The notes under the pieces: model-generated
What the model saw: the letters and a program-made list of their open reading frames with translations, nothing else
Told to the model about the DNA's origin: nothing
Database searches by the model: none
In this document: positions 1-8,657 of the stretch, one piece after another
Layout of the letters: each line of letters starts with the position of its first letter
Numbering within the stretch: the first letter of the stretch is position 1
Made by a program: the position numbers and the translations under genes
Assembly: GCA_004557035.1 (NCBI GenBank)
Contig: SFFB01000012.1
Location: forward strand, 6,898 to 70,897
Direction of reading: 5' to 3'
Origin: Bacteroidales bacterium
GTDB taxonomy: Bacteria; Bacteroidota; Bacteroidia; Bacteroidales; Bacteroidaceae
DNA length: 64,000 nt

Positions 1-1
1 T

Positions 2-430
2 CGTTATGACGTAGGCGGCAAAGCCTTCATCCACTCAGCCCGGCCTACAGAGCGTACAGAAGCCGTCTCATCTTCTGCCTCGTCTCGTCAACTCTATAAA
101 TGCAACGGTGCCATCTATACCGTCGCCCTGCCTGGAGACACATGGCGCAGCCTGAGCAAGTGGAGCGGCGTGAGCCGTCGGAGGCTGCGTCGCTACAACG
201 AGATGCCAAAAGGCGTAGAACCCACTGCAGGCGACATCATCTATTTTGAAAAGAAACGTTCCAAGGCCGCACGTGCTCTGCGCCACCACGTCCACACCGT
301 GCAGACCGGCGAGAGCCTCCACACCATAGCCCAGCGCTATGGCATACGCCTCAAGACCTTGCAGCGGCTCAATGGTCTTGATGACACGACTGCCATCACC
401 GTGGGCCAACGGCTCATCATCCGACGCTGA
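2..430 (+). CDS. C-terminal part of a LysM-domain protein, probably a peptidoglycan-binding hydrolase (5' end outside window)
   Basis: The frame is open from the left edge, so only about 142 C-terminal residues are visible. The last 50 residues form a LysM domain (HTVQTGESLHTIAQRYGI, then LKTLQRLNGL and GQRLIIRR), which binds GlcNAc-containing glycans. A second, more degenerate LysM-like stretch lies before it (YTVALPGDTWRSLSKWSGV). Bacteroidales proteins with tandem C-terminal LysM repeats often carry an N-terminal GH73 glucosaminidase domain, but that part is not visible, so the catalytic function is an inference. No signal for the start can be judged. Confidence 0.8.
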   Translation, partial: RYDVGGKAFIHSARPTERTEAVSSSASSRQLYKCNGAIYTVALPGDTWRSLSKWSGVSRRRLRRYNEMPKGVEPTAGDIIYFEKKRSKAARALRHHVHTVQTGESLHTIAQRYGIRLKTLQRLNGLDDTTAITVGQRLIIRR

Positions 431-570
431 CCACTCCGCCCATCCTCACCAGAAGAAGACGCCACGCTAAAACGCCCCGCCATGAAGTTAACTCATAGCG
501 GGGCGTTTATATTGTATTTATGTATTGTAATGTCAGTATTCAGTGTGAGAGGAGGCAGAAGAGGGATAGA

Positions 571-891
571 TCACAGCGCTATTTTTCTCACCACATCGCC
601 GATGCGCAAGATATACCAGCCGTGAGGCAGTGACAGTCTGACCGTCCACGAGGCAGCAGTTATGTCGTAGGTGGCCACGGGCTTACCCGTCATAGAGAAA
701 ACCTGAAGCCTTTCGCCTTCAGCGCCGTTGATGGTGAGCCGACTGCCGTCTTGCCTGATGACAATGTTGGCCGGCAGAGCCGCGGCCTGTTCAAACGCCG
801 ACGGTTCGGCAATTTCGCCGGGACCGGCCGCCATAAGGGCCGAGGGGGTTGCGGCGAGGAGTGAGAATATGAAGAGTAATGTCTTTTTCAT
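571..891 (-). CDS. Small secreted protein with a T9SS/type-A-like C-terminal domain
   Basis: This is a 106-residue protein. I chose the ATG at 889-891 because it begins a clean signal peptide (MKKTLLFIFSLLAATPSALMAA); an upstream in-frame extension would bury it. The mature part is only about 80 residues. Its end (LQVFSMTGKPVATYDI ... GWYILRIGDVVRKIAL) has the pattern of Bacteroidetes C-terminal sorting or adhesion beta-sandwich domains: V/L-(F/Y)-x-x-x-G-(K/R)-x-V, then G-x-Y-x-L-x-x-G-x-x-x-K-x. There is no other recognisable domain, so this may be a nearly bare sorting domain or the remnant of a longer protein. Function unknown. Confidence 0.6.
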   Translation of the reverse strand: MKKTLLFIFSLLAATPSALMAAGPGEIAEPSAFEQAAALPANIVIRQDGSRLTINGAEGERLQVFSMTGKPVATYDITAASWTVRLSLPHGWYILRIGDVVRKIAL

Positions 892-1065
892 AGGCGTCCG
901 CGTGATGGTGGAGGATGCAAAAGGCTGGTGTAGACTAAATCCGCCTTTATCTCCTGCCGGCAAATATACGGCATAAAATCTTACAGCCCAACAAAACGGG
1001 GTGTTTTTTTGCCAAATCGGCGTTTAATTATCAATAAATAACGTTTTTAGCAGAAATAAGCGCAA

Positions 1066-1097
1066 CAAAAAAGTCTCAAGGCATGCGCCTCAAGACT
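1066..1097 (-). terminator. Rho-independent terminator of ssrA
   Basis: On the minus strand AGTCTTGAGGC, a GCAT-type loop and GCCTTGAGACT form an 11-bp hairpin with wobble pairs, followed by a run of six T. It lies about 20 bases past the tmRNA 3' end. Confidence 0.75.
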
Positions 1098-1116
1098 TCA
1101 TTTTGTCTGTAAAGTG

Positions 1117-1520
1117 TGGACCAGGAGGGGATTGAACCCTCGTCCAAACGGGGTAACTACAAGGTTTCTACATGCTTAGCTTTGCTTGTGTTTTCGTGCC
1201 GCACCCGACCAAAGCCACGGGTATCGACCTTATCCCCGAAATGATTTCACCTCCCGACGCGAGGCCGACAGAAGGCTATCTCCGATACGGATGGCACCAC
1301 ATTTGCTTCAACTGCTTCGGAAAAAGAGCGTCGAGCGTGATGTCTCGTCTCCGCGCTTCGTTGGCAGAGATTAAGATGATCTACTATACTTCAATCAAGC
1401 AGCGAGAGCGTATTTATTTTCGCCAATTAAATTTTCGAAAGCCGAGATTATAGTGCCCACTTTCAGGCGCACTGCATGCTTGCTTGGGGCTCCGACCCGC
1501 TGTCAAATCCAGTCTGGCCC
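1117..1520 (-). ncRNA. ssrA: tmRNA (transfer-messenger RNA)
   Basis: The 5' end on the minus strand reads GGGCCAGACTGGATTTGACAGC, the typical tmRNA start. The 3' end carries GACGAGGGTTCAATCCCCTC (T arm) and CTGGTCC, which pairs with the 5' GGGCCAG to form the alanine-type acceptor stem; CCA appears not to be encoded. The tag reading frame at 1395-1424 encodes GENKYALAA and then TGA, close to the GENNYALAA-type tags known in Bacteroidales. With SmpB this RNA rescues stalled ribosomes and marks the product for proteolysis. It has its own promoter at 1535-1565 and a terminator at 1066-1097. Confidence 0.95.
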
Positions 1521-1534
1521 TCAGTTTGTGCGTG

Positions 1535-1565
1535 CAAAATTAAGCGGTTTGGCTCAAACCTCCAA
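1535..1565 (-). promoter_or_regulatory. ssrA promoter (Bacteroidetes -33/-7 type)
   Basis: Minus strand: -7 box TAATTTTG (1535-1542) fits TAnnTTTG; a TTG at 1563-1565 lies 20 bases upstream. The tmRNA 5' end is 14 bases downstream of the -7 box. Confidence 0.65.
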
Positions 1566-1609
1566 GCTCTTGAACCCTTTTTTTATCAAACGGCTGTGTG
1601 CCGGGGCCA

Positions 1610-2296
1610 TTATTTGTGCCTTTCGGCGAGCAGGTCGGGGCGGAGGCGGCGTGTGCGTTCAAGGCTTTGTGTGAGTTCCCACTCTTTGATTTTGGCCTCG
1701 TGGCCCGAAAGAAGGATGTCGGGCACGCGCCAGCCTTTGTAGTCGGCCGGGCGGGTATAGACGGGAGCCGCCAGCAGGTTGTCTTGGAAGGAGTCGGAGA
1801 GGGCGCTCTGTTCGTCGGAGAGCACTCCGGGTATGAGCCGGACGATAGCGTCGGTCATCACGGCGGCGGCCAGTTCGCCTCCGGTGAGCACGTAGTCGCC
1901 AATGGAGACTTCATGGGTGATGAGATGTTCGCGTATGCGATAGTCAATGCCTTTGTAGTGGCCGCAAAGTATGATGACGTTTTGCATCAATGAAAAACTG
2001 TTGGCCATGGGCTGGTCGAACTGCCTACCGTCGGGGGTGGTGAAGATGATGGCGTCGTAGTGGCGCTCGGCCTTGAGGTGACTGATGCAGTCGTCTATGG
2101 GTTGGCACTGCATCACCATGCCGGCAAAGCCGCCAAAGGGGTAGTCGTCGACGCGTCGATGCTTGTCGGTGGTGTAGTCACGAAGATTGTGGATGTGTAT
2201 TTCGGCCAATCCTTTTTTTTGTGCTCTGGCCAATATGGAAGTGCCGACGAAGCCGGTGAGCATTTCAGGCAGCACGGTGATGATATCTATACGCAT
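1610..2296 (-). CDS. trmD: tRNA (guanine-N1-)-methyltransferase TrmD
   Basis: TrmD methylates G37 next to the anticodon of tRNAs reading CUN, CCN and CGG codons, using S-adenosylmethionine, and so prevents +1 frameshifting. The 228-residue protein has the family length. It starts [13 protein letters not shown] and carries the glycine-rich segment FGGFAGMVM (54-62) and the trefoil-knot SAM site [12 protein letters not shown] (110-121) and [13 protein letters not shown] (131-143). It stands alone on the minus strand; a promoter-like box lies at 2325-2355. Confidence 0.95.
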   Translation of the reverse strand: MRIDIITVLPEMLTGFVGTSILARAQKKGLAEIHIHNLRDYTTDKHRRVDDYPFGGFAGMVMQCQPIDDCISHLKAERHYDAIIFTTPDGRQFDQPMANSFSLMQNVIILCGHYKGIDYRIREHLITHEVSIGDYVLTGGELAAAVMTDAIVRLIPGVLSDEQSALSDSFQDNLLAAPVYTRPADYKGWRVPDILLSGHEAKIKEWELTQSLERTRRLRPDLLAERHK

Positions 2297-2324
2297 TGAG
2301 GTGGTATTTGATTTGTTTTGTCTG

Positions 2325-2372
2325 CGAAGTTAGTTCAACCGAACGCAAGGGCCAAGAAAAACTTGTTATTTT
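2325..2372 (-). promoter_or_regulatory. trmD promoter region, partly matching the purB promoter
   Basis: Minus strand: near-consensus -7 box TAACTTCG (2325-2332), spacer of 20, then TTG (2353-2355). The segment through AACAAGTTTTTCTTGGCC matches the purB upstream region at 32268-32316 at about four of every five bases. Confidence 0.55.
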
Positions 2373-2540
2373 GTTTGTAATGCTCGGCGCCATACGCATT
2401 TAAAAGACCGGAAAAACCATACAACTCTACATACTGAATGTTCAATCTCTTCTGCCTGAATGTCTTTGACGATGTATGGTTGGCACGGTAACCCTGCACA
2501 GAGCGAAAACTCTACATAGGACGTTGCGGCAGACGAGAGT

Positions 2541-2585
2541 GAAACAAAACAGAGCGCCGACTGCATCTATGGCGGCCGGCGCTCT
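2541..2585 (-). terminator. Terminator downstream of glgP
   Basis: Perfect 9-bp stem AGAGCGCCG (2551-2559) / CGGCGCTCT (2577-2585). Read on the minus strand it is followed by TTTTGTTTC. It lies about 70 bases past the glgP stop codon. Confidence 0.7.
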
Positions 2586-2654
2586 GACGTGAAAGTGGAC
2601 CTAAGCCGGCTTATGACCGGCCTTATGTCTCAATTTGTCAAGGTCGTTATATGA

Positions 2655-5288
2655 TTAAATGAACCAGCGTACGTAGCTGAAGTCTTGACGATTGACGAGG
2701 TTCTTGTTTTTGGGATACATGCGGTAGGCCATCTTGAACGAACCGGCAAGTTCCACACTGGTGGTGAGCTCGAAGGTGTAGAGGTTGCCTTCTCGGCCCA
2801 CGACGTTCATGGGGAAGATCTTATAGATGCTGTCCTTACCCTCGGCGCTGGTGGTCATAATCACGAGGTCTACGCCGATGGCGTCTTCAAGGCCTTGCTC
2901 ATCGATGACGTGGCGTACGGTGAACTCCTTGTCGCTGATGAGGTTTGACGTGAGAATGTTTTCGCTGCGCTCTGAGCTGACCACACGGATGTTGTCCCAG
3001 CGTTCGGCCACGCTCTCTTTCCATGCGGCAATCTCTTTGGCGAGCTTGTTATCGTTGGCTGAGAGGGCCTTGAAGCGTTTGGCCTCTTTGCAATAGAAAC
3101 GGTCGAAATAGTCGTCGAGCTGACGCTTCATGGTATATTGAGGAGCGATGGAGGCGATGGAGTTTTTCACCGTGCGCACCCAGTTCTCTGAATAGCCCTT
3201 GCGGTTGCGGGCGTAGTAGAGAGGAATGATTTCCTGCTCGAGGATAGAGTAGATAGTCGAAGCGTCGAGCTTGTCTTGGTGTTCCTGGTTCTGGTAGGTG
3301 CGCTTGTCGGTGAGGGCCCAGCCGGCACCTTCACGATAGCCTTCATACCACCAGCCGTCGAGCACGGAGAAGTTGACCACACCGTTCATGAGGGCTTTTT
3401 CGCCTGACGTACCAGAGGCTTCGAGCGGACGGGTGGGGGTGTTCATCCAGATGTCCACGCCCGAAACGAGACGACGGGCCAGCTGCATATCGTAGTTTTC
3501 GAGGAAGAGAATCTTACCGATAAACTCAGGACGCTGCGAGATGTCGTGGATCTTCTTGATGAGGCCCTGACCGGCGCCGTCGGCGGGGTGTGCCTTACCG
3601 GCAAAGATAAACTGTACGGGATAGTCGGGGTTGTTGACGATTTTGGCCAAGCGCTCTTCGTCGGTAAAGAGCAGGTGGGCACGCTTGTAGGTGGCAAAGC
3701 GGCGGGCAAAACCGATGAGCAGGGCGTTGGGGTTGATCTTGTCAAGCAGAGAAACGACACGAGAGGGATCGCCCTGATTTTTGAGCCATGTGTCGCGGAA
3801 ACGCTCACGGATGTATTCGATGAGTTTGGTCTTGAGTTTCACGCGGGTGTTCCATACCACTTCGTCGGGCACTTCGTAGATTTTCTCCCAGATCTTTTCG
3901 TTGCTCTGGTCTGAGAGGAACGACTTGTCGAAATATTTGGCATAAATCTGCTTCCATTCCTTGGCAGTCCAAGTGGGCATGTGCACACCGTTGGTGACGT
4001 AGCCCACGTGGCTCTCTTCCTGATGCTCGTCGTAGAGCTCGGCCCATTCGTCGTGGGTGCGGATTTCGTGTTCCTTGCGGGTTTCGTCGGGGAGGTAGCC
4101 GGGCCAGATGCCTTTGAACATCTGCTGGCTCACCTTGCCGTGAAGCCAGCTCACGCCGTTGACTTCCTGACAGGTTTTGCAGAGGAAGGTGGACATGCAG
4201 AACTTCTCACCCTTGTCTTCGGGGTTGGTGCGGCCGAGGCCCATAAAGTCGTCCCAAGAGATGCCGAGACGTGCGGGGAACTGGCCCATATATTTGCCGA
4301 AGAGGCCTTCGTCGAAATAGTCGTGGCCGGCAGGCACGGGGGTGTGGACGGTGTAGAGCGAAGAGGCGCGCACGAGCTCGAGGGCTTCGCCGAAGTTGAG
4401 TCCGCTCTCCACATAGTCTACAAGACGCTGCACATTGCAGAGGGCAGCATGGCCTTCGTTGCAGTGGTAGATATCTTTCTTGATGCCGAGTTTCTGCAGG
4501 GTGAGCATACCGCCGATGCCGAGCAGGTATTCTTGCTTGATGCGGTTTTCCCAGTCGCCGCCATAGAGGGCGTGGGTGATGGAGCGGTCAAACTCAGAGT
4601 TCATCTCGTTGTCGGTGTCGAGCAGATAGAGCGACACACGACCCACATTGGCACGCCAGATGGCGGCATGCACCTGATAGTTGGGGAAGGGGACGTCGAC
4701 GATGACCTGGTTGCCGTTTTCGTCGAGCACGCGCTCGATGGGCAGACGGTCGAAGTCTTGGGTGTCGTAGTTGGCAATCTGCTGGCCGTCCATCGAGAGG
4801 GTCTGGGTGAAGTAGCCGTAGCGATAGAGGAAGCCGACGGCGCACATGTCGACGTTGCTGTCGGAGGCTTCTTTGAGGTAGTCGCCGGCCAAGACGCCGA
4901 GACCGCCCGAATAGATTTTGAGGATATGGTTCAAACCATACTCCATACAGAAGTAGGCCACGGAGGGGCGCTTGGTGTCGGGCTTGGTGTCTACATACTG
5001 ACGGAAATCGCTATACACTTTGTTCATGCGGCCAACGAGTTCTTCGTCTTTGGCCATTTCCTTGAGTGTGCTGTAGCTGATGCGTGAAAGCAGCTCGATG
5101 GGGTTCTTGTCCACCTTGACCCAGAGGTCTTTGTCGAGACTGCGGAAGAGCTCGCGTGCCTCGGTGTTCCAAGTCCACCAGAGGTTGTGAGCCATTTCGT
5201 CGAGATGTTTCAGAGCCTCGGGAATGTGACTTTTCACGGTCACGGTCTTCCACACAGGCGTGTTGGCGTTGCTTACTTTAACGTTCAT
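2655..5288 (-). CDS. glgP: Alpha-glucan (glycogen) phosphorylase, GT35 family
   Basis: This enzyme releases glucose 1-phosphate from alpha-1,4-glucan ends with pyridoxal phosphate as cofactor; it is cytoplasmic. At 877 residues it belongs to the long bacterial/archaeal subgroup with an N-terminal DUF3417-type segment ([15 protein letters not shown] at 34-48), then [12 protein letters not shown] near 109-119. The PLP-lysine region [19 protein letters not shown], with VLDGWW following, lies near residues 623-646. It follows glgA with a 35-base gap, so the two form a synthesis/breakdown operon with the order glgA-glgP on the minus strand. The start ATG at 5286-5288 is preceded by no clear Shine-Dalgarno. 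Confidence 0.95.
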   Translation of the reverse strand: MNVKVSNANTPVWKTVTVKSHIPEALKHLDEMAHNLWWTWNTEARELFRSLDKDLWVKVDKNPIELLSRISYSTLKEMAKDEELVGRMNKVYSDFRQYVDTKPDTKRPSVAYFCMEYGLNHILKIYSGGLGVLAGDYLKEASDSNVDMCAVGFLYRYGYFTQTLSMDGQQIANYDTQDFDRLPIERVLDENGNQVIVDVPFPNYQVHAAIWRANVGRVSLYLLDTDNEMNSEFDRSITHALYGGDWENRIKQEYLLGIGGMLTLQKLGIKKDIYHCNEGHAALCNVQRLVDYVESGLNFGEALELVRASSLYTVHTPVPAGHDYFDEGLFGKYMGQFPARLGISWDDFMGLGRTNPEDKGEKFCMSTFLCKTCQEVNGVSWLHGKVSQQMFKGIWPGYLPDETRKEHEIRTHDEWAELYDEHQEESHVGYVTNGVHMPTWTAKEWKQIYAKYFDKSFLSDQSNEKIWEKIYEVPDEVVWNTRVKLKTKLIEYIRERFRDTWLKNQGDPSRVVSLLDKINPNALLIGFARRFATYKRAHLLFTDEERLAKIVNNPDYPVQFIFAGKAHPADGAGQGLIKKIHDISQRPEFIGKILFLENYDMQLARRLVSGVDIWMNTPTRPLEASGTSGEKALMNGVVNFSVLDGWWYEGYREGAGWALTDKRTYQNQEHQDKLDASTIYSILEQEIIPLYYARNRKGYSENWVRTVKNSIASIAPQYTMKRQLDDYFDRFYCKEAKRFKALSANDNKLAKEIAAWKESVAERWDNIRVVSSERSENILTSNLISDKEFTVRHVIDEQGLEDAIGVDLVIMTTSAEGKDSIYKIFPMNVVGREGNLYTFELTTSVELAGSFKMAYRMYPKNKNLVNRQDFSYVRWFI

Positions 5289-5323
5289 GATGTGTTGTTA
5301 TGGTGTTAATGTTTTTTTCGTGA

Positions 5324-7012
5324 TTATTTTTCAGTGACAGCCTTCTCGGCTTGGGCAAGGGCGAAATCGTAGGCCTGGTAATAATAGGGGATGAAGTGTT
5401 TCCAGGCAGCCTTGTCGGCCAGACGAGCGGCAGCTCGGCGACAGGCGGTGCGGTCTGTGGCGTTGAGGGCAAGATAGTGCTCGATGTCCATCACCATTTC
5501 GCGCGCGGCCTCAAAATAGTTGTCGTCGTCGCGATGGATGACACTCACGCCGTCTTCGAGGCGTCCGCTGTGGCCCAGCGTCTGGTCCACCCACTGGCCG
5601 AAGCCCGAGAGGTCCGTGGTGACACAAGGGGTCTTGAAGGCGCAGCTTTCCAACGGCGTATAGCCCCAAGGCTCGTAGTAGGAGGGATAGAGGCAGAGGT
5701 CGTTGGCCGTGAGCAGGTCGTAGTAGGGCATATTAAAGATGCCATCGGCTCCCTCAAGATAGCAGGGTACGAGCATCACTTTGACGGCATCGTCAGCGGC
5801 TGCCGTCAGTCCCAGTTGGCGAATGAGGCAGACGATGCGGTCTTCGTTGAGATTGTGCAGGTCGTGGGTGATGATGGGCAAGGGGAGAGGCGACGTATAG
5901 GTCTTTTTGGAAGCCAGGCGTTCGGCAAGGTCTTCACGGGGGGCCAGCAGCCAGCAGGGCACCTCGATGAGGGCCAGCACACGGGTGCGCGGACCGGCAT
6001 CCACTCGGGCGTTCATCTTACCTTTCAAACGGGTGTTGAGCTGTGCCATAGCTTCGAGGAAAACGTCGAAACCTTTGCAACGGAAGTCGTTGCGGCCGCT
6101 GGTGGAGACAATGAGTGTGTCGTCTTTCATGGTTTCACCCGTCAGGGCCGAAGCCACAGAGAGTATGCGTTTGCGGGCAGCGCGGCGCTTGGCCGTAAAA
6201 GCGGCACCGGCCGGCACGAAGTCGGGCTCAAAACCGTTGGGCAAGACCACGTCGGGCTCCTTGTCGAGCAACTGCCGACATTCACGGGCCGTGAACGTGC
6301 TCACGGTGGTGAAGCAGTCGGCCTGGTGTGCCGATTGTTTTTCGATGCTGTGCTTAGCCTCCATATGGAGCTCTGCTGCCATCTGGTCACCGTTGTAGCC
6401 TTCGAAATACTTATAGAGAAGTTTGTTGTTGCCGGCAATGGATCGGCCGATACTCGTGGCGTGAGTGGTAAAAATGGTGGCTACGTCGGGCAGTGCTTTT
6501 TTGATGAAGAGCATACCCAATCCGCTCATCCATTCGTGGGCCTGATAGACCACGCGCCGTTTGTCTTTGAGGCAGTCTTTGATGATGGCTTCGGCCACAC
6601 GGGCGGCAGCCACCGAAAACATAGAGGCCTCGTCGTAGTCGCCGTAGGCTCTCAATGAGTCCACGCCGAACTGCTCCCAGGCCTGCGCATAGATTTGGTC
6701 TTTTTCTTCATAGAGCGGAGAGAAGTCCACCAACACGGCGATGGGTTCGCCGGGCACGTTCCAGCGACCGATGCGCACATCCAATCCGGCCTTAGCGGCA
6801 GCCTTGCGCCATTCGGGGTGTAGTTTGGACTCTGGTGTGAAGGGGAAATTGTCTTCGCCGAAATCCGGACCAATAAAGCAAATATTTCCGTTCAGTTCTT
6901 GTTCAAGCGTCTTTGCCCGTGATGAGAGCACCGTGTAGATACCTCCCACTTTGTGGCAAACCTCCCAACTGGTTTCAAACACAAAGTCGGGTCGTTGAGT
7001 CTGTTTGGTCAT
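5324..7012 (-). CDS. glgA: Glycogen synthase, GT3 (eukaryote-like) family
   Basis: It elongates alpha-1,4-glucan from a nucleotide-sugar donor. The protein of about 562 residues begins with FETSWEVCHKVGGIYTVLSS (residues 12-31), which matches the N-terminus of fungal/animal glycogen synthases (GT3) and not the KTGGLxD motif of ordinary bacterial GT5 GlgA. The C-terminal donor site YPSYYEPWGYTPLESCAFKT, near 441-460, also fits GT3. I start at ATG 7010-7012 (MTKQTQRPDF); an in-frame ATG nine codons upstream is possible but adds only a basic tail and lies nearer the -7 box at 7037-7044. It is first in the glgA-glgP operon. No branching enzyme is adjacent. Confidence 0.92.
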   Translation of the reverse strand: MTKQTQRPDFVFETSWEVCHKVGGIYTVLSSRAKTLEQELNGNICFIGPDFGEDNFPFTPESKLHPEWRKAAAKAGLDVRIGRWNVPGEPIAVLVDFSPLYEEKDQIYAQAWEQFGVDSLRAYGDYDEASMFSVAAARVAEAIIKDCLKDKRRVVYQAHEWMSGLGMLFIKKALPDVATIFTTHATSIGRSIAGNNKLLYKYFEGYNGDQMAAELHMEAKHSIEKQSAHQADCFTTVSTFTARECRQLLDKEPDVVLPNGFEPDFVPAGAAFTAKRRAARKRILSVASALTGETMKDDTLIVSTSGRNDFRCKGFDVFLEAMAQLNTRLKGKMNARVDAGPRTRVLALIEVPCWLLAPREDLAERLASKKTYTSPLPLPIITHDLHNLNEDRIVCLIRQLGLTAAADDAVKVMLVPCYLEGADGIFNMPYYDLLTANDLCLYPSYYEPWGYTPLESCAFKTPCVTTDLSGFGQWVDQTLGHSGRLEDGVSVIHRDDDNYFEAAREMVMDIEHYLALNATDRTACRRAAARLADKAAWKHFIPYYYQAYDFALAQAEKAVTEK

Positions 7013-7036
7013 GTTGTGATTTTTGATTTGGCGGTG

Positions 7037-7068
7037 CAAAGATAAGATTTTTTTGCATCTCAGCCAAA
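7037..7068 (-). promoter_or_regulatory. Promoter of the glgA-glgP operon
   Basis: Minus strand: -33 TTTG (7065-7068), 20-base spacer, -7 box TATCTTTG (7037-7044). This is a full match to the Bacteroidetes sigma-ABfr consensus. Confidence 0.8.
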
Positions 7069-7338
7069 CAAGGTGCTTTTTATTAGGCGATTATGTCAAG
7101 GGAAATGACGAGAAATGACGCCGGTGCCATATGGAGATGACAAGCGGACTAAAAGCAGACATGATAAAACGCTTATTTCCGATCTTATTGACTTGACACA
7201 AAGGTCAGATTTATAATATAAATAAGGAGTATGCTGATTAGTGTTGGCTGAATGCGTCGTTTACCTTCGCCCTACCTTTGTCTTTTTCTATTAGCCACTT
7301 TCGTGTTAAATTGCGGCAAAGCAGGAGAGAGATAGTGC

Positions 7339-7431
7339 CACTTGACCCTCATTTTTATGGTTTTCAAGTGCTTACGGGCCTTATGACAGGAACAACGGGC
7401 CTTATGACAGTTTTTCCCGGGTTACTTTCAG
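7339..7431 (+). repeat. Phased CCTTATG array, locus A, with upstream hairpin
   Basis: The 16-mer acgggccttatgacag occurs twice, starting at 7374 and 7395, exactly 21 bases apart; a third decayed copy (9 of 16 matches) is in phase at 7416. A hairpin CACTTGA (7339-7345) / TCAAGTG (7364-7370) directly precedes the array. Upstream, CTTTGTCTTTTTC (7276-7288) and TTAAATTG (7307-7314) match the flanks of the other loci. Confidence 0.75.
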
Positions 7432-7589
7432 AAGATTTTCTGCCTATTGTGCTGATTTTTTTGCTGTTTCCGGCGATTGTGAAACAGCAAAATCGGCTTT
7501 GGGGGTTTAAAATCAAGAATAATCAACACTTATTTGTCACCAAGACCCCGCGTTTCAAACCTTCGGCGCCACTCCGGCAAGATATGGGC

Positions 7590-7712
7590 GTGATTGGACG
7601 TGACGGAAAAAGGCATTGCCGTTCAATCACAACAAAGCGCTCAACGACAAGCGTTTAGGAGAGGCGTGACTGTGTGATTGGGAAAAAGGAAGGAATTTGG
7701 GGGATAAGGAAA
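7590..7712. repeat. Intergenic inverted-repeat element, copy 1 (GTGATTGgACG)
   Basis: Arms GTGATTGGACG (7590-7600) and CGTTCAATCAC (7620-7630) pair over 11 positions with one wobble. At 7666-7680 GTGACTGTGTGATTG follows, then ggaatttgggggata. The same parts in the same order and spacing recur at 57426-57530. Confidence 0.7.
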
Positions 7713-7756
7713 CGTGAAAATCAGGCCCGGGCGAGGGCGCTCTGACGAGATTTTTG

Positions 7757-7764
7757 TAAGTTTG
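7757..7764 (+). promoter_or_regulatory. Probable -7 box for the DUF4595 lipoprotein gene
   Basis: TAAGTTTG fits TAnnTTTG and lies 51 bases before the ATG. No convincing -33 TTTG is present. Confidence 0.45.
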
Positions 7765-7815
7765 CATTCTAAACCGAGAGGCAATGGTGCCTCTTTGCAA
7801 ACATACGACACGTCT

Positions 7816-8649
7816 ATGAAACTCAAAGTCCATACCCTCTATGCACTTGCCGCTGCGCTCTTGATGACGCTCAGCGCCTGCGGCGACGACGACAAGGCGC
7901 CGGCTCTCAAGCCTCAACTGCCGGCACAGACACCGGCCGACGCCGTCAAGCAAATCCAACACTTCGGCAACGTGCGCACCAGCTACGACTGGACGTTTAC
8001 CTACGCCGAAGACCGTCTCACGGTGGCCTCGGGAAAACTCAACGACGGCACCAGCAATTCGGGTGCCGAATATGCCTACACGGCGTGGCTCAACTATTGG
8101 CCGGGAGGCATGGGCATGACCCACTCCAACGGCGACAAGCTGAGCCTGAGCCTCGGCAGCGATGCCCATATCGCGCAAATGAACGTGAACAACTCGGCCT
8201 ACCGTTTCAACTATATCGACGGCCGGCTGACGGCCTGGGAAAAGACGGTGACGGAAAACTCTTTCGGACAAGCACAGACCTATCACAGTCAGGCCTCCAT
8301 CACCTATAGCGGCGGCGACCTCACCGAAATCGTCTATCGGGCCGCCAACGGGGCCGTAACCACCGTGAGCCTCACCCCCTCGCTCGTCATCAACCGCAGC
8401 GGACTGCTGCCCGAAACCATCGCCGAAGAACTCGGTCTGTTGGGGCTCGAACATCTCTACTACGCCGGACTGATGGGCAAAGCCTCGCTCCACCTGCCGG
8501 CTTCGCTCAGCCGAACCATCACACAAGGCGGCACGACCACGTCTGAAACCATCAGTTTCGACTATGGCACAGACAATGAGGGCCGTGTCGTGGTGTGCAA
8601 CTATACCACCCCCGAAGGCGGAGTGGCATCGGTGAGCTATAAATATTGA
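7816..8649 (+). CDS. Lipoprotein, DUF4595-like
   Basis: This 277-residue protein starts at ATG 7816, which opens a lipoprotein signal peptide (LYALAAALLMTLSACGDDD). The cysteine near residue 20 is the lipidation site, and the following DDD is typical of Bacteroidetes outer-membrane lipoproteins. The body consists of repeated beta-strand-like segments (YDWTFTYAEDRLTVASGKL, SITYSGGDLTEIVY, SFDYGTDNEGRVV), which resembles DUF4595 proteins of Bacteroides and Prevotella. Function is unknown. It ends 8 bases before menF, so it may share a transcript with it. Confidence 0.7.
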   Translation: MKLKVHTLYALAAALLMTLSACGDDDKAPALKPQLPAQTPADAVKQIQHFGNVRTSYDWTFTYAEDRLTVASGKLNDGTSNSGAEYAYTAWLNYWPGGMGMTHSNGDKLSLSLGSDAHIAQMNVNNSAYRFNYIDGRLTAWEKTVTENSFGQAQTYHSQASITYSGGDLTEIVYRAANGAVTTVSLTPSLVINRSGLLPETIAEELGLLGLEHLYYAGLMGKASLHLPASLSRTITQGGTTTSETISFDYGTDNEGRVVVCNYTTPEGGVASVSYKY

Positions 8650-8657
8650 CAGACGGC

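Larger units (their letters stand above)
2297..2654. other. Intergenic region between trmD and glgP
   Basis: It holds the trmD promoter region (2325-2372) and the glgP-side terminator (2541-2585). A 66-codon open frame on the minus strand (2366-2566) has no recognisable domain and overlaps the terminator, so I do not call it a gene. Confidence 0.6.
7069..7815. other. Divergent intergenic region between glgA and the DUF4595 lipoprotein gene
   Basis: From 7069 to about 7255 I see nothing definite. From 7274 to 7431 lies a copy of the CCTTATG phased element, and from 7590 to 7712 a copy of the GTGATTGAACG inverted-repeat element. A -7 box for the downstream gene is at 7757-7764. A 126-codon open frame at 7278-7658 crosses both repeat elements, has no protein-like features and is not called. 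Confidence 0.6.

Noticed and set aside
2366..2566. 66-codon open frame between trmD and glgP
   Set aside because: No homology pattern; overlaps the glgP terminator hairpin.
5351..6658. Long open frame (435 codons) opposite glgA
   Set aside because: It mirrors the codon pattern of glgA on the other strand; no domain, and long antisense frames are expected opposite GC-rich coding DNA.
7374..7431. Phased 21-base repeats considered as a CRISPR array
   Set aside because: Only two or three units per locus, 5-6 base spacers that are themselves similar, and no cas genes nearby.
7278..7658. 126-codon open frame upstream of the DUF4595 gene
   Set aside because: Made up of the phased array and inverted-repeat element; no protein-like features.
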